Assembly: GCF_002307475.1 (NCBI RefSeq)
Contig: NZ_NTMH01000011.1
Coordinates: 124,001 to 188,000, forward strand
Origin: Pantoea allii
GTDB taxonomy: Bacteria; Pseudomonadota; Gammaproteobacteria; Enterobacterales; Enterobacteriaceae
Direction: 5' to 3'
DNA length: 64,000 nucleotides
The notes under the pieces were generated by a model that saw nothing but the letters and a program-made list of their open reading frames with translations, was not told where the DNA came from and ran no database searches. A program made the position numbers and the translations under genes. Positions 13,424 through 25,471 of this stretch are shown here, piece by piece; the first letter of the stretch is position 1; every line of letters starts with the position of its first letter.

Positions 13424-14800
13424 TTAATTGGACGAATTTAAAAGGTCCAATACTTCAGATGTTTTAGATTGCATCAATTGAATATTGCCTCGTGATTCTA
13501 CATTCAAACGCACCACAGGCTCCGTATTCGATCTTCTCAAATTAAAACGCCATGTTCCAAAATCAAGACTAATTCCATCAGTAAAGTCTTTACTTTCTGC
13601 AATATCTTTGTAGTGCTCGAGCACACGCTCGATCGATGCGTCAGGATCAGCTAATTTTATATTTATTTCACCAGATGAAGGATAGGCGGCGATCCTTTCT
13701 GAAACCAGTTCACCTAAAGACACGTTTTTAAGACTAACCAGTTCAGCGATCAACAACCAGGGTATCATTCCACTATCACAATAAGCAAAATCTTTGAAAT
13801 AGTGATGCGCGCTCATCTCTCCACCATAAATCGCATCTTCTTTGCGCATGCGTTCTTTAATGAATGCATGGCCTGTCTTAGACATGATCGCCTGCCCCCC
13901 GACTGAGGTAACAATGTCAATAGTGTTCCATGTCAACCGAGGATCATAGATTACTTTTTCGCCAGGATTTTTCTTGAGGAAAGCTTCAGCAAGTAATCCA
14001 ACGATGTAATAACCTTCAATAAATCTTCCTTTTTCATCGAAGAAAAAGCAGCGATCGAAATCACCATCAAAGGCTATCCCAAAATCGGCGTTATGCTCTA
14101 TAACCGCTTTTTGCGTATCTTCACGACATTCGGGCAAGAGCGGATTGGGAATACCATTAGGGAAATGGCCGTCGGCATTATGGTGAATTTTTACTATTTC
14201 GACAGGTACATTATTTTCTACGAATCTTTTTTCGATAGCATCAATGACATGCCCAGCTACACCGTTACCGCTATTGACGACCAACTTCAGGGGTTTTAAG
14301 TTCTTGAGATTGATACTACTTATGATATGAGAAACATATTCGTTAAGGGTTGATATTTTCGAATAAGTCCCTTTAACGCTACTCTCAACAGGACTAAAAA
14401 TAGCGGACTCAGCAAGGGACTGAATCTCTCTCAAGCCGGTGTCACCACTAACGGGCTTTGCGCCTGCCCGGACAAGCTTCATACCATTATAATTTATAGG
14501 ATTATGGCTCGCCGTTACTTCAATACCGCCATCGCAGCCTAAGTGAAATGTGGCAAAGTAAATTTCTTCAGTACCAACCATACCCAGATCTAGTACATTA
14601 ACCCCCGAATCCTGGAGGCCCTGAGCAAGAGCAAGTTTAAGCTCTTCACTTGTAAGTCTTACATCGCCACCTACAACCACTGTTTTAGGTTGTAAAAATT
14701 GGCCGAAAGCGCGGCCTATTTTATAAGCAATATCATTATTAAGTTCGTCGCCAAGTTTCCCACGAATATCATATTCTTTAAAACAAGTTAATTTTTTCAT
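13424..14800 (-). CDS. manB: phosphomannomutase
   Basis: ManB (CpsG/RfbK) interconverts mannose 6-phosphate and mannose 1-phosphate for GDP-mannose synthesis. The 458 residues show the phosphoserine loop TASHNP with Ser98, the metal-binding loop FDGDFDR, the sugar-binding [10 protein letters not shown] and the C-terminal phosphate loop [12 protein letters not shown]. It is the last gene of the O-antigen operon, four bases after the preceding glycosyltransferase. It is strongly AT-rich. Confidence 0.96.
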   Translation of the reverse strand: MKKLTCFKEYDIRGKLGDELNNDIAYKIGRAFGQFLQPKTVVVGGDVRLTSEELKLALAQGLQDSGVNVLDLGMVGTEEIYFATFHLGCDGGIEVTASHNPINYNGMKLVRAGAKPVSGDTGLREIQSLAESAIFSPVESSVKGTYSKISTLNEYVSHIISSINLKNLKPLKLVVNSGNGVAGHVIDAIEKRFVENNVPVEIVKIHHNADGHFPNGIPNPLLPECREDTQKAVIEHNADFGIAFDGDFDRCFFFDEKGRFIEGYYIVGLLAEAFLKKNPGEKVIYDPRLTWNTIDIVTSVGGQAIMSKTGHAFIKERMRKEDAIYGGEMSAHHYFKDFAYCDSGMIPWLLIAELVSLKNVSLGELVSERIAAYPSSGEINIKLADPDASIERVLEHYKDIAESKDFTDGISLDFGTWRFNLRRSNTEPVVRLNVESRGNIQLMQSKTSEVLDLLNSSN

Positions 14801-14804
14801 ATCA

Positions 14805-15548
14805 TTACTTGATGAATTGAGGAAGTTTAGAAAGATTTTTACATATCAGAACAACTGGCCAAAACAAGCCATTTTTTTTGATAACATCAATATCTTCTTT
14901 GGATTTCTTAATAATATTACTGAGTGATCGATTGCTTTCTCCGCCCACCCTCATCGAAATCAGAACTTTTGGGAGATAAAATACTGAGGCTTTGTGAACA
15001 TATAAATATCGCAGCAAGGAATCATAATCTGCTGAGATTCTGTATGAAATATCAAATGCGCCCCACTCATCATATTTTTTCTTTTTCATGTAAAAAGTGG
15101 GATGCGGGGGCATCCATCCAAACTTAAGTTTTCTAATATCGAAGACACCACTATGCCATTTACGAACCACTTTATTCATGTTCTTTTGAGAAACATAATT
15201 AAGGTCAGAATAAACAGCATCAACATTATTATTACTAAAACTATTTACAATATCCGACACCGCGGAAGGATATGAAAAAACATCATCCGAGTGAAGAAAA
15301 CCTACAATATCACCTGTTGAATGAAGGATGCCTTTATTTAAAGCATCATAAATACCTTTGTCCGGCTCGCTAATTATTTTAGAAATCCGTGAACTGTGTT
15401 CTTGTGCAACAGCGAGTGTGTTATCCTTAGATCCGCCATCAATAATAATAAACTCGATGTCATCATAATCTTGAGACTCTAATGATAAGACAGTATCTTT
15501 GATTGTTTTTTCACTATTATAAGTTGCTGTAATTATAGAAACTTTCAT
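14805..15548 (-). CDS. family 2 glycosyltransferase (O-antigen unit)
   Basis: A GT-A fold transferase of 247 residues that adds one sugar to the lipid-linked O unit on the cytoplasmic face. The start [16 protein letters not shown], the DGGSKDNT loop and the DXD-like HSDD in [12 protein letters not shown] are family 2 hallmarks. HPTFYMKK resembles WcaE/WbdN-type enzymes of fucose- or mannose-containing polymers. It sits between manC and manB, so a GDP-sugar donor (mannose or fucose) is a reasonable inference. Linkage and acceptor are unknown. Confidence 0.85.
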   Translation of the reverse strand: MKVSIITATYNSEKTIKDTVLSLESQDYDDIEFIIIDGGSKDNTLAVAQEHSSRISKIISEPDKGIYDALNKGILHSTGDIVGFLHSDDVFSYPSAVSDIVNSFSNNNVDAVYSDLNYVSQKNMNKVVRKWHSGVFDIRKLKFGWMPPHPTFYMKKKKYDEWGAFDISYRISADYDSLLRYLYVHKASVFYLPKVLISMRVGGESNRSLSNIIKKSKEDIDVIKKNGLFWPVVLICKNLSKLPQFIK

Positions 15549-15550
15549 TC

Positions 15551-16966
15551 TTAATATCCTGTCCCGTCATCACCAATACGGATGACATCGTCTTCAGACA
15601 AGTATGTTCCTGTACGGACTTCAATGATCTCAAGAGGAAGAACACCAGGGTTTTCGATAGCGTGCGCTTCACCTATAGGTATATATATAGATTCGTTTTC
15701 TGTAATTAGGTAACTTTGCTCGCCTTTATATACTCTTGCAGTACCAGATACAACAATCCAGTGTTCAGCACGATGATGATGTATCTGAGTTGCAGTGCGC
15801 TGCCCCTGTTTTATAGTCAATTTCTTAACATGAAAACGGGCACCTTCACTTATAGTATCATGTGAACCCCATGGTCTGAATACCTCACGGTGCTGAAGAT
15901 GTTCACAACGGTCATCAATTTTTAACTGTTGAACAATATCTTTAACGCCCTGCACTTTATCTTTATGTGCAATTAATACTGCATCTTTAGTTTCGACAAC
16001 GACTAAATTATCAATTCCAACAGTGGCAACAAGTTTATTTTGAGAGTATATATAACTATTGGATGTATCTGAAGTAACGACATCACCTCTGATAGCATTG
16101 TCATTTTTGTCTTTAGTGTTTATTTCCCACAAAGCAGACCATGAACCTACATCACTCCATGCTGCATTCATTGGAACCAGGACAGCGTCCTGGGTTTTTT
16201 CCATCACAGCGTAGTCAACCGATTCATCTGGGCAATTTTTGAATGCGGTGTCATCTAAACGTATAAAATCAAGATCGGTATGTTGACCAAGTAAGGCTTT
16301 TTCACAGTGTTCTAAAATTTCTTTATGAAACTTTCTTATTTCTTTTAAGAACACAGAGGCGCGAAATAAAAACATCCCGCTATTCCAATAATACTTTCCA
16401 GAGGATAAGTACTCTTGAGCAGTTTCAAGATTCGGTTTTTCTACGAAAGAATCTACTTTAAAGGAGTAATCATTTACATTAGCGCCCTGCTTGATATAGC
16501 CATATCCCGTTTCAGGGCGGTCAGGTACAATACCAAATGTAACCAGCTTACCAGACTCAGCAAGAGGAATAGCATTTTCAACTGCGGTTAAGAATGCTTG
16601 TTCATCCTTAATTACGTGATCTGCAGCCAGTACTAACATAACAGGATCGTCTAAGTTCTTAACTGCCTGTAATGCCGCTAAAGTTATTGCAGGTGCTGTA
16701 TTTCGCCCCACAGGCTCCAGGAAAATCCCTCCATGTTTTATATTATGTTGCCGGAGTTGCTCAGCGACAATAAACCTGTGCGATTCGTTACATATTAAAT
16801 ACGGTGAAAGATGAGGCAAAGATTCAACACGCTTAATCGTTTCCTGCAGCATGGTTGCATCAGAGGTAAGTGCAAGGAATTGCTTAGGATATAATGTTCT
16901 CGATAATGGCCATAAACGACTACCCGAACCTCCAGCCATAATAACAGGTAACAATTTTACTGACAT
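15551..16966 (-). CDS. manC: mannose-1-phosphate guanylyltransferase / mannose-6-phosphate isomerase
   Basis: ManC makes GDP-mannose from mannose 1-phosphate and GTP. The 471 residues have the nucleotidyltransferase signature [14 protein letters not shown] at 10-23, FVEKP near 175, and a C-terminal type II PMI cupin (about 325-471) with [16 protein letters not shown]. The stretch just before the cupin histidines reads GQRTATQ rather than the more usual LSLQ. It belongs to the gmd-fcl-gmm-manC-manB set. Confidence 0.96.
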   Translation of the reverse strand: MSVKLLPVIMAGGSGSRLWPLSRTLYPKQFLALTSDATMLQETIKRVESLPHLSPYLICNESHRFIVAEQLRQHNIKHGGIFLEPVGRNTAPAITLAALQAVKNLDDPVMLVLAADHVIKDEQAFLTAVENAIPLAESGKLVTFGIVPDRPETGYGYIKQGANVNDYSFKVDSFVEKPNLETAQEYLSSGKYYWNSGMFLFRASVFLKEIRKFHKEILEHCEKALLGQHTDLDFIRLDDTAFKNCPDESVDYAVMEKTQDAVLVPMNAAWSDVGSWSALWEINTKDKNDNAIRGDVVTSDTSNSYIYSQNKLVATVGIDNLVVVETKDAVLIAHKDKVQGVKDIVQQLKIDDRCEHLQHREVFRPWGSHDTISEGARFHVKKLTIKQGQRTATQIHHHRAEHWIVVSGTARVYKGEQSYLITENESIYIPIGEAHAIENPGVLPLEIIEVRTGTYLSEDDVIRIGDDGTGY

Positions 16967-16970
16967 AAGA

Positions 16971-17435
16971 TCAATGCCTTTCTTGAAAATAGTTTTTAGT
17001 ATAGGTGTGAACGGAATCAGAAACTAAAAGTTCTTCTTTGCTGAACCATTTAAATTTCGCATGCTGTATGTCAGGCATACTTTCTGAATCAGATACATTA
17101 AATATAGCGTAAGCGAGAACAACATAATGCGTTTTAACATCGTCACTGACGAATGAATCGTCATAATGATGTTCATAAACACCTTTAAAGGTAGCAAGAT
17201 CAATATCTAAGTTAAGATTTAACTCATCATACGCGATCCGTTTAAAGGCATTAGGGATTGTTTCCGATTTAAATATCCTGCCACCCGGTACAAACCAATA
17301 GTTTTGTGCAGGTTTATTATTTCTATATCCTAGTAAAACTTCACCTTTAGAATTTTCAACAATAAGATCAATAGAAATTAAAGGCGCATTAGCGATAACA
17401 GACTCAAATAAATCTTTGCTTAGTCGGTGTACCAT
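16971..17435 (-). CDS. gmm: GDP-mannose mannosyl hydrolase
   Basis: Gmm (NudD/WcaH) hydrolyses GDP-mannose (and GDP-glucose) to GDP and free sugar and may tune precursor pools. It is a short Nudix protein of 154 residues. The Nudix box is the atypical Gmm version, [20 protein letters not shown], lacking the second conserved Glu pair of standard Nudix enzymes. YWFVPGGR precedes it. It lies between fcl and manC with 1- and 4-base gaps, as in many fucose-containing clusters. Confidence 0.93.
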   Translation of the reverse strand: MVHRLSKDLFESVIANAPLISIDLIVENSKGEVLLGYRNNKPAQNYWFVPGGRIFKSETIPNAFKRIAYDELNLNLDIDLATFKGVYEHHYDDSFVSDDVKTHYVVLAYAIFNVSDSESMPDIQHAKFKWFSKEELLVSDSVHTYTKNYFQERH

Positions 17436-17436
17436 T

Positions 17437-18399
17437 TCACTTCCTAAAAGAATTTTGATTCTCTAAAAACCAATTATATGTTTTTTTAAGTCCAACATTA
17501 AGATCGGTAGAGTAGGACCAACCCATATCTTTCAGGCGCTGTACATCGAGTAATTTCCTTGGCGTCCCGTCAGGCTTTGAACTGTCAAATTTTATTTCGC
17601 CCTTGTAACCAACTACTTCAGCAATTGTTTGCGCCAATTCTCTTATAGAGCAATCAATACCCGTTCCTACGTTTATATGTGAAAGCATAGGTGCAGTATT
17701 GTTTGCGTAAGTAGCATTATTCAGCTCCATTACAAAAACCGAAGCTTCCGCCATATCATCCACATACAAAAATTCTCGCATAGGGTTACCACTTCCCCAT
17801 ACAATTACTTCTGAATCGTCATTAAGCATGGCCTCATGGAAGCGACGCATCAAAGCAGGAACAACATGGGAATTCTCAGGATGAAAATTATCATTTTCAC
17901 CATACAAATTAGTTGGCATTACGCTTCGATAGTCTCGCCCAAATTGCCTGTTGTAAGATTCACACAATTTAATACCTGCTATCTTAGCAATAGCATAAGG
18001 CTCGTTAGTTTGTTCAAGCTCGCCAGTAAGAAGAGCAGATTCTTTAATTGGCTGTTCGGCAAATTTTGGATAGATGCAACTTGAACCTAAAAAAAGTAAT
18101 TTAGGTATATTGGCAAGATGCGCTGCATGGATGACATTGCATTCAATCAGCATGTTCTCATAAATAAAGTCAGCTGGAAAATGATTATTAGCATGAATCC
18201 CACCAACTTTTGCAGCAGCGAGATAAACCTCATCAATATCAGAAGACTGGAAAAATTCTTCTACATCATTTTTTGAAAGTAAATTTAACTCTTCTTTTGT
18301 TTTTGTAATAATTTCGATATCTGTTCGCCTGGATAGTTGGCGTAGAATTGCGGAGCCTACCATCCCGCGATGACCTGCAATAAATACTTTTTTAATCAT
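17437..18399 (-). CDS. fcl: GDP-L-fucose synthase
   Basis: Fcl (WcaG) epimerises and reduces GDP-4-keto-6-deoxy-mannose to GDP-L-fucose with NADPH. The 320 residues have the [10 protein letters not shown] nucleotide loop at 9-18, Ser107 in LGSSCIYP, and the Tyr135-x3-Lys139 catalytic pair in [10 protein letters not shown]. Together with gmd next door it shows that the cluster makes GDP-L-fucose. Confidence 0.97.
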   Translation of the reverse strand: MIKKVFIAGHRGMVGSAILRQLSRRTDIEIITKTKEELNLLSKNDVEEFFQSSDIDEVYLAAAKVGGIHANNHFPADFIYENMLIECNVIHAAHLANIPKLLFLGSSCIYPKFAEQPIKESALLTGELEQTNEPYAIAKIAGIKLCESYNRQFGRDYRSVMPTNLYGENDNFHPENSHVVPALMRRFHEAMLNDDSEVIVWGSGNPMREFLYVDDMAEASVFVMELNNATYANNTAPMLSHINVGTGIDCSIRELAQTIAEVVGYKGEIKFDSSKPDGTPRKLLDVQRLKDMGWSYSTDLNVGLKKTYNWFLENQNSFRK

Positions 18400-18401
18400 A
18401 A

Positions 18402-19508
18402 TTAACTTTCCACAGAAATTGAAACGTTGAAGCCATGACTTTTTAATAATGCATGTTGTTTCGCGTTATCTAAATCGTGTCCTACCATTTCTGCACACAT
18501 TTCTTCTACAGTAATTAAAGGTTCCCAGCCAAGTAGCTCCTTCGCTTTCGATGGATCACCGAGAAGCGTTTCTACTTCCGCAGGACGGAAATAACGGGGA
18601 TTAACTTTAACAATAACATCGCCGACTTTTACTTCAGGCGCATTATCACCTGAAACAGACGTTACCGTAGCAATTTCATCAACACCGGTACCCGTGAACG
18701 CCAGCTCAATGCCAAGCTCACGTGCTGACATTCTTACAAATTCACGGACTGAAATTTGTTTACCTGTTGCGATAACGAAATCGTCAGCCTGATTTTGCTG
18801 CAGCATCATCCATTGCATGCGTACATAATCTTTTGCATGGCCCCAATCACGTAATGAATCCATATTCCCTAACTCTAACTGCTTCTCCAGCCCCTGCGCG
18901 ATATTAGCCAGTGTTCGAGTAATTTTACGGGTAACAAATGTTTCACCACGACGTGGAGATTCGTGATTAAAAAGAATACCATTACAAGCGTACATACCAT
19001 AGGATTCACGATAATTAACAGTGATCCAGTAGGCATACATTTTAGCAACGGCGTAGGGCGATCTAGGGTGGAAAGGTGTGGTTTCCTTTTGCGGAATTTC
19101 TCTTACCTGACCGTATAATTCCGAAGTAGAAGCCTGGTAAAATCTTGTTTTTTTCTCAAGGCCGCAAATACGAATAGCTTCAAGCAAACGAAGAGTACCA
19201 ATCGCATCTACATCTGCAGTATATTCCGGCGATTCAAATGAAACTGCAACATGGGACATTGCGCCAAGATTATAGACCTCATCAGGACTGATATCTTTCA
19301 TTAATCTTATTAAGTTTGAAGAATCAGTTAAATCACCATAGTGAAGGTACATATTACGATTTTTACTCAAAGCATTATCAATTCGTTCAGTATTAAACGA
19401 TGATGTGCGTCGAATTATTCCATGGACTTCATATCCTTTTTCCAGCAAAAAATCTGCAAGATAAGATCCGTCCTGACCCGTTACGCCTGTAATTAATGCT
19501 TTTTTCAT
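18402..19508 (-). CDS. gmd: GDP-mannose 4,6-dehydratase
   Basis: Gmd converts GDP-mannose to GDP-4-keto-6-deoxymannose. The 368 residues show [14 protein letters not shown] near the N-terminus, the QASTSELYG catalytic Thr/Ser-Glu segment (T128, E130), and Tyr152-x3-Lys156 in [12 protein letters not shown]. The start overlaps the upstream glycosyltransferase stop by four bases, and fcl follows after two bases. Confidence 0.98.
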   Translation of the reverse strand: MKKALITGVTGQDGSYLADFLLEKGYEVHGIIRRTSSFNTERIDNALSKNRNMYLHYGDLTDSSNLIRLMKDISPDEVYNLGAMSHVAVSFESPEYTADVDAIGTLRLLEAIRICGLEKKTRFYQASTSELYGQVREIPQKETTPFHPRSPYAVAKMYAYWITVNYRESYGMYACNGILFNHESPRRGETFVTRKITRTLANIAQGLEKQLELGNMDSLRDWGHAKDYVRMQWMMLQQNQADDFVIATGKQISVREFVRMSARELGIELAFTGTGVDEIATVTSVSGDNAPEVKVGDVIVKVNPRYFRPAEVETLLGDPSKAKELLGWEPLITVEEMCAEMVGHDLDNAKQHALLKSHGFNVSISVES

Positions 19509-20542
19509 TTTATATCTCTTATTTCATCATAAAAATTCAATGTTTCCTGAGCCATTTTTGTCCAGGAAAATTTAGCAGAATTAACTAATCCAGATGAGAT
19601 TAATTTTTCTCTTATTACGTTATCACCGAGTTGTAGCAACGCATGACTGATATCGTCTTCGGTGATTTTATCTAACAGAATTGCTGAGCCAGTAGCGATT
19701 TCTTTTACAGAAGAAGAGTTCGACGCTATAACAGGACACCCAGAACGCATTGCCTCTATGACAGGGATTCCAAAGCCTTCATACAAGGATGGATAAATAA
19801 GGCAATAGGCATTTGAGTAAAGTAAGTTGAGTTCTTCCTCACTAACAAATCCTGCATGATTAAAGCGACCTGGAATATATTCATTTAACAATGTCATTTC
19901 TTCAGGGTTAAACTTGCCGCCACCCACTACTACAAGTTTAATATCCTCATGCTTTTGAAGTGCTTTTACACAAGAAGTGAAATTTTTATAACCATTTCTT
20001 GCTCCTACAAAAACCACATATTTATCGTTGCTTGAAGTTTTCTCTAAAGGAGTAAAATCGCTAACGCCATTGTATATTACTTTTGTAGGAATATACCGTG
20101 CTTCAGGGATGTATTTAAGCATATCTTTTCGCGTTGATTCAGAAATACAAATAATCCCATCACTATTGAGTATTGCACGTTTTTTTTGCCAATGATGAAC
20201 TATTGTTTTGAGTCCCTTTGGGAAAACTTCATATGTGAAGTCATGCACAGTCGTGATTATTTTTACATTTTTTTTGTTTACGGGGAGTCGATAATAACTA
20301 GAATGGAAAATATCATCTTTTGTTTCAGGTGAAATGCTTACGTCAATATATCTTTCTATGCTGAGACTCATCCGCGGAGTTCGGTTTACATTGAATTCGC
20401 TGGCATAGGGATTATTATTAGGATAAATAATCAGTTCGTTTTCAATTTTATTTTTCTTCAGATATTTCAAATACTCATCAAAATAAACAGATATTCCACC
20501 CGAGTTTTGTAGAGAATAGATAATTCCATCAATAAAAATCAT
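19505..20542 (-). CDS. family 4 glycosyltransferase (O-antigen unit)
   Basis: A GT-B fold transferase of 345 residues. The N-terminal half begins [21 protein letters not shown] and has [12 protein letters not shown] and [13 protein letters not shown]. The C-terminal half has the GT4 donor-site motif [23 protein letters not shown] with the E-x7-E pattern. It resembles the mannosyl- or fucosyl-transferases found beside gmd in other enterobacterial O-antigen clusters. It is very AT-rich. Donor and linkage are unproven. Confidence 0.88.
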   Translation of the reverse strand: MIFIDGIIYSLQNSGGISVYFDEYLKYLKKNKIENELIIYPNNNPYASEFNVNRTPRMSLSIERYIDVSISPETKDDIFHSSYYRLPVNKKNVKIITTVHDFTYEVFPKGLKTIVHHWQKKRAILNSDGIICISESTRKDMLKYIPEARYIPTKVIYNGVSDFTPLEKTSSNDKYVVFVGARNGYKNFTSCVKALQKHEDIKLVVVGGGKFNPEEMTLLNEYIPGRFNHAGFVSEEELNLLYSNAYCLIYPSLYEGFGIPVIEAMRSGCPVIASNSSSVKEIATGSAILLDKITEDDISHALLQLGDNVIREKLISSGLVNSAKFSWTKMAQETLNFYDEIRDIK

Positions 20543-20578
20543 TACGTTGCCTTAATCAGTTATTCCACATGTTAACCA

Positions 20579-21763
20579 TTATATTGAACACAGGAATTCA
20601 AGCCCCATCTCATGTAAAACTGCGCATTTTTTTTGCGCTTTAATATAAAGCCCTTCATCATTAAGGTAGTTAGCTGCCTGGAAGATAGTTTCCTGATTCA
20701 TTATTCCATATCGTGAATGCTCATAAAGCATTGGGCGAGCAGCTTGCGCGATCAGAAAAAGATAAATCATTAATTTGGTAACAGGAAAAGACGCTGTGCT
20801 TTTAATTTTATCGAAATAAATGGAATCTGAAATTTTCGTATTGAGCATTATTATGACAAATGGCAGCCCATACCATCCTATTCTTGTCATAACAGGCATC
20901 ATTTTTCCAATAATTATTGCAAAACTTATATAAAGTATAATACCTGGTAAAACTAAATTTAGGCGCTGATTAGTAAGCCATTCATCTTTGCGTTTTATCT
21001 GCTTATAGCATAAAAAGAGTAGTACTATTAGTATGAAATCAAATACCGTACCCACACCAGCTGAAAGTTGAGGGCGATAAGCTTCAGAGGTGAGATAAAA
21101 GTTTAATTTTTCATACACAAGTGAACCTGGTTGTAACAGTGAAAAAACGATATTTAAAATAATAAAAGGAATAAATAGAAATGCTAATGAAAATAGCAGT
21201 GTCGATAAAGAACTTAATCTTGAAAGTCTTGGCGAAATTATTGGGAAAATAAAGAGCAAACATACAATGGCTGTTGTGTGTACGGTACTGGCTAACAAAA
21301 TCAATAGTACATAAACTATTATTTTCCTTCTGAAAAGGAAAGGTATTGCTAATAATAATAATGAAATTGCTATCGATTGTCTTACTGCTTCGAGATAAAG
21401 CATCCAATACATAAAACTGAGCATTGAAAAATATATAAATGCTTTATTTTCGAATTGTTTTGAAAACTTATCAAGGCAATAGATATTAAATATGGCAATT
21501 ACTATATTATAGCCTAGAAACCCTAAGCTTCCGAATACATAGACTATAAGATTGAACCCAGGTTCGAATTGCGGAGCGTTGTTGTCACAATAATTGTTTT
21601 GCAAACAATCATAATTTTGAAAATAACCTATCCAGTCATTTCCTGCTGGATAAGAAAAGCAAAAAACCAATAAAGTGATGATTAGGCACGTAACTCTTTC
21701 ACTTTTCCTGTGTCTCAATAAGGATATGAGAAGAGTTATAGAAAAATATATAAAATAAATCAT
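20579..21763 (-). CDS. wzy: O-antigen polymerase, Wzy (EpsG-like)
   Basis: A multi-spanning inner-membrane protein of 394 residues with about ten hydrophobic segments, expected to polymerise O units in the periplasm. Motifs GNDWIGYFQNYD, FEPGFN, EAVRQSIAISLLLLA and STVHTTAIVC match the EpsG/Wzy polymerase family. It is the only polymerase-like gene of the cluster, lying between two glycosyltransferases and overlapping the upstream one by four bases. Very AT-rich, as is usual for wzy. Confidence 0.85.
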   Translation of the reverse strand: MIYFIYFSITLLISLLRHRKSERVTCLIITLLVFCFSYPAGNDWIGYFQNYDCLQNNYCDNNAPQFEPGFNLIVYVFGSLGFLGYNIVIAIFNIYCLDKFSKQFENKAFIYFSMLSFMYWMLYLEAVRQSIAISLLLLAIPFLFRRKIIVYVLLILLASTVHTTAIVCLLFIFPIISPRLSRLSSLSTLLFSLAFLFIPFIILNIVFSLLQPGSLVYEKLNFYLTSEAYRPQLSAGVGTVFDFILIVLLFLCYKQIKRKDEWLTNQRLNLVLPGIILYISFAIIIGKMMPVMTRIGWYGLPFVIIMLNTKISDSIYFDKIKSTASFPVTKLMIYLFLIAQAARPMLYEHSRYGIMNQETIFQAANYLNDEGLYIKAQKKCAVLHEMGLEFLCSI

Positions 21764-22668
21764 CTGCTTACCACAAAAGCTAAGAACATAGTCAAGGCAA
21801 ATCCTTTCCTGTTCTCAAATAAAACTGCGGGCATAATATATTTAAAAGCAAAAAAAACGTCAGATAACCACGAAGTACAAACAGGATGAAGAGATTCATT
21901 TCCTTCAATGTTTTTCGCTGCTGAGATGAGGCGCGTTATTTTTTTTCTGTAATTTATTACTTTCTTAATTGTTAGAGGAAGCGTAGTTATCTTTGCCCAT
22001 AATGTTTTACCTGCCCCACCTACAACGTTATTGCTATGTTGACGGTATAAAATAGTCTGATGATTGTAGAAATATAGTCCACTCTCTGTCGCAGCGTTAA
22101 GCGCCAGCCAGTTATCATGCATTGTAATTCCTTCGGGCATAGGCAAGCATTTTTTAAGCAGTTTTCTATTAACTATTACGGAACAACCGTACACACTGCA
22201 TTTCCAAATCAGCGTATTACAGTTAATATTTTCTGTAGGATTTATAGATCTCGATTTGTAAAAACTTTCAGATACAATATTTAAATTCTCATCCACCAAA
22301 GTAAGATCGCTGAACACCATTGCGACATTATCCTGAGGCTTTTCCATCATTGCTGCTAATAAATTATTGATCCGCTGCTCAGGCCAATAGTCATCCTGAT
22401 CTGAAAGCAACACATACTCTGCATCGGTAGCCAGTAAAGCTTTGTTGAAATTGTTGACTACACCGCCTTGTCTTTCTGTATTAATTAATTTTATTCTAGA
22501 ATCAGTAGATGCAAAATCTTTTATAATTTTAATCGTGTTATCGGTAGATGCATCGTCACTGATATACAAGGTCCAGTAAGGATAGGTTTGTTTTTGTATA
22601 GACAATAGTTGCTCAGCTATAAACCTTTCACCGTTATAGGTTGCCATTGCTATGTCAACGTTCTGCAT
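21760..22668 (-). CDS. family 2 glycosyltransferase, rhamnosyltransferase-like
   Basis: The 302 residues form a GT-A transferase: MATYNGERFIAEQLLSIQKQTY, ISDDASTDNT, LLSDQDDYW (DXD equivalent) and TMHDNWLALNAA. This pattern is typical of rhamnosyltransferases of O-antigen clusters, and rmlBDAC upstream supplies dTDP-rhamnose, so rhamnosyl transfer is a reasonable inference. Two hydrophobic stretches near the C-terminus suggest membrane association. It overlaps wzx by 14 bases and wzy by four. Confidence 0.85.
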   Translation of the reverse strand: MQNVDIAMATYNGERFIAEQLLSIQKQTYPYWTLYISDDASTDNTIKIIKDFASTDSRIKLINTERQGGVVNNFNKALLATDAEYVLLSDQDDYWPEQRINNLLAAMMEKPQDNVAMVFSDLTLVDENLNIVSESFYKSRSINPTENINCNTLIWKCSVYGCSVIVNRKLLKKCLPMPEGITMHDNWLALNAATESGLYFYNHQTILYRQHSNNVVGGAGKTLWAKITTLPLTIKKVINYRKKITRLISAAKNIEGNESLHPVCTSWLSDVFFAFKYIMPAVLFENRKGFALTMFLAFVVSR

Positions 22669-23896
22669 CTAATTTCCTTGAAAGATAAAATAAAGCGAAA
22701 AAATCTACTATCACCCTCACACTCCATGCTATTGCAGTCCCTGTCAATGCATAATTAATAGTTAAATAATAAAGCATTAGCAAATAAGGTACTAACTCTA
22801 ACATATGAAGACTTGCTGTAATGTGTGCCTTGCCAATAGCTTGTATTTTCGAAAATGGAATTTGTGCCATCGCATTAAATAAAAAACCAATTAAAAGGAT
22901 CTTTAATATTTTTGCAGGTTCTCCGGCATAATCATTTCCCATCCAGGCAACCAGTATCTTTTCGGCAAATGGAATGCCGATGATAAGGATGGGCAAACAA
23001 CATGCTGCCATTAATAAATAACTCAATTTTTCAAGTTTTTTTCTGTCAACGTTGCCCGCACTTAGTTTAGGAAAAAGCGCTCTGGAAAGTGCTGTAGGAA
23101 TATTTAAGAGACGAGAGACGGCTTCTGAAGGCGCTGTATAATATGCTATTTTGTTTGCACCGAGCAGATGCGATATCACAAACCGGTCAAAATAGACCAT
23201 GACAGGTGATATAACATTGCTTATTGTAATCCATCCACCGAACTTCAATAGCCGAAGATAAGTTTCTTTACTTAATTTAAAGTCTCTGAGAATAATTTCA
23301 CGGCTAAAGTAGAAACTCATTATCAGTGAAATAACCCGACCTACCAGTAACCCTAAAATTGCATAATAAAGACTATTATGCAGCAACACTAAAATCGCAG
23401 GTATTGCTGCTATGGAGGAGCTACTTAGTGCGCGCTGTATATTAATTACAGCGAACCTTTCGTGCCCTTCCAGATAAGCTAACCATATTTGATTCAATAA
23501 AAAAACGGGTATCGTTAGCGCCAGCACTTTAAATGACGATTGAACGTCACTCACATTGACTGTTGACACATTCAAAAAACCCGGGACATAAGAAGTGATA
23601 AAGTAAAGTATTACTCCTGCTATACATCCTAATGCCAAAACAGAAACTGATGCTGTTGATATTATTTTAACTTGCTCATCGTCATCATGTCTGTATAAAG
23701 ATATTTCTCTTATAACCGCACGTGTTAGCCCTGCATCAAATATGCTTGCATAGCCTACTACAGCAAATGCTAACGTAAAAATTCCAAAAAGCTCAGTTCC
23801 AAGCGTACGTGCTAAAATACCCAAACTCGGAATAGCTACAATAGTCGGTATTATGAACCCTGACAGATTAAATATGCTGTTTTTTATTAAACTCAT
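22655..23896 (-). CDS. wzx: O-antigen flippase Wzx
   Basis: Wzx moves undecaprenyl-linked O units across the inner membrane. The protein is an MOP-superfamily transporter of 413 residues with about twelve predicted spans. The N-terminus MSLIKNSIFNLSGFIIPTIV is characteristic of O-unit flippases, so the ATG at 23896 is chosen. A frame from 23953 would add 19 residues and overlap rmlC by 53 bases. It starts six bases after the rmlC stop. Confidence 0.92.
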   Translation of the reverse strand: MSLIKNSIFNLSGFIIPTIVAIPSLGILARTLGTELFGIFTLAFAVVGYASIFDAGLTRAVIREISLYRHDDDEQVKIISTASVSVLALGCIAGVILYFITSYVPGFLNVSTVNVSDVQSSFKVLALTIPVFLLNQIWLAYLEGHERFAVINIQRALSSSSIAAIPAILVLLHNSLYYAILGLLVGRVISLIMSFYFSREIILRDFKLSKETYLRLLKFGGWITISNVISPVMVYFDRFVISHLLGANKIAYYTAPSEAVSRLLNIPTALSRALFPKLSAGNVDRKKLEKLSYLLMAACCLPILIIGIPFAEKILVAWMGNDYAGEPAKILKILLIGFLFNAMAQIPFSKIQAIGKAHITASLHMLELVPYLLMLYYLTINYALTGTAIAWSVRVIVDFFALFYLSRKLDAER

Positions 23897-23900
23897 TGTA

Positions 23901-24464
23901 TTATACAGATATGAAATTAGTAAAATTTGATTTAAAAGAACTTCCTTTCTCATCTTTTACTGATAACTCAGGCATGACATTATCCATAAGAGGCCAGGTA
24001 ATATTCAAATCTTTATCATCCCATTTTATGCATCTTTCGTTTTCTGGAGAATAATAGTCTGTTGCTTTATAAACAAATTCCACCTCTTCAGTTAACGTAT
24101 AAAATCCATGGGCAAAACCCTCTGGAATCCATAATTGTTTTTTATTTTCAGCTGAGAGATAAACACCTATCCACTTACCAAAAGAAACTGAGTCCGGTCT
24201 GATATCTACTGCAACATCATAAACTTCACCCTTAACACAGCGAACTAACTTACCCTGTGACATGGGTGATTTCTGGAAATGAAGCCCGCGTAAAACATTC
24301 TTCTTTGATTTAGAATGATTATCTTGAACGAAGTTTACTTCGTAGCCGACTGCCTCCTCAAAAACTTTTTTATTAAAGCTTTCAAAGAAAAACCCGCGAT
24401 CATCACCAAATACTTTTGGTTCAATAATCATTACATCATTAATATCTGTTTTTAGGATATTCAT
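23901..24464 (-). CDS. rmlC: dTDP-4-dehydrorhamnose 3,5-epimerase
   Basis: RmlC (RfbC) is the third enzyme of dTDP-L-rhamnose synthesis. The 187-residue cupin has the catalytic-His segment VLRGLHFQ, DVAVDIR, and the LWIPEGFAHGFYTL motif. It is separated from rmlA by 76 bases, the largest gap within the rml set, and is AT-rich. The order rmlB-D-A-C is the common enterobacterial one. Confidence 0.97.
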   Translation of the reverse strand: MNILKTDINDVMIIEPKVFGDDRGFFFESFNKKVFEEAVGYEVNFVQDNHSKSKKNVLRGLHFQKSPMSQGKLVRCVKGEVYDVAVDIRPDSVSFGKWIGVYLSAENKKQLWIPEGFAHGFYTLTEEVEFVYKATDYYSPENERCIKWDDKDLNITWPLMDNVMPELSVKDEKGSSFKSNFTNFISV

Positions 24465-24540
24465 ATTTTCAATCTGTATGATAAATTTCTTAAAGGCTGA
24501 TTTTTATTTAAGATGATAATACTGGATAAAAAATCAATTA

Positions 24541-25416
24541 TTACTGTTTTATCATTCTCATCAGATATTGGCCGTATTGATTTTTTTCAAGTGGTTTTGC
24601 AAGTTTTGCAACCTGCTCGCGATCAATGAAACCTTTCCTGTATGCAATTTCCTCAGGGCATGAAATTTTTAATCCCTGACGTTCTTCAATTGTCTGTATA
24701 AAATTACTCGCTTCAATCAAACTCTGATGTGTTCCCGTATCAAGCCAGGCAAAGCCTCTCCCCATCATTGCTACAGATAAATCACCTTGCTTGAGATAAA
24801 GACGATTAATATCCGTAATTTCTAACTCACCGCGAGATGATGGTTTGAGTTTTTTTGCCATATCCACTACACGATTGTCATAAAAATAGAGACCTGTTAC
24901 AGCGTAATTGCTTTTTGGGTTAACTGGTTTCTCTTCAAGGCTAATGGCTTTCCCGTCTTTATCAAATTCAGCAACGCCGTAACGCTCAGGATCGTTGACG
25001 TGATAAGCAAATACAGTCGCTCCGCTTTCTTTTTCTATTGCCGTTTCCATTAATTTTGGCAAGTCATGACCGTAAAAAATATTGTCGCCTAAAACTAATG
25101 CACAATTATCATTGCCTATAAATTCTTCACCAATAATAAAAGCCTGAGCAAGTCCATCTGGGCTTTGTTGAACCTTGTATTCAAGATTCAGTCCCCATTG
25201 ACTTCCGTCACCTAAAAGTTGCTCAAAACGTGGAGTATCTTGGGGAGTACTGATAATTAAGATGTCACGAATACCCGCCAGCATTAATGTTGATAGCGGA
25301 TAATAGATCATGGGTTTATCGTATATAGGCAGTAATTGTTTACTGACGGCCATTGTAACGGGATAGAGGCGTGTTCCAGATCCACCTGCAAGAATAATTC
25401 CTTTACGCTTTGCCAT
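24541..25416 (-). CDS. rmlA: glucose-1-phosphate thymidylyltransferase
   Basis: RmlA (RfbA) makes dTDP-glucose from glucose 1-phosphate and dTTP and is the entry and control point of the rhamnose pathway. The 291 residues have the signature [13 protein letters not shown] at 10-22, [28 protein letters not shown] and [12 protein letters not shown]. It lies 55 bases after rmlD. Confidence 0.98.
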   Translation of the reverse strand: MAKRKGIILAGGSGTRLYPVTMAVSKQLLPIYDKPMIYYPLSTLMLAGIRDILIISTPQDTPRFEQLLGDGSQWGLNLEYKVQQSPDGLAQAFIIGEEFIGNDNCALVLGDNIFYGHDLPKLMETAIEKESGATVFAYHVNDPERYGVAEFDKDGKAISLEEKPVNPKSNYAVTGLYFYDNRVVDMAKKLKPSSRGELEITDINRLYLKQGDLSVAMMGRGFAWLDTGTHQSLIEASNFIQTIEERQGLKISCPEEIAYRKGFIDREQVAKLAKPLEKNQYGQYLMRMIKQ

Positions 25417-25471
25417 TCATTTATCTCTTTAAGCACAATCAGCCTGAAATCAGGCAATCAATTGATTATTG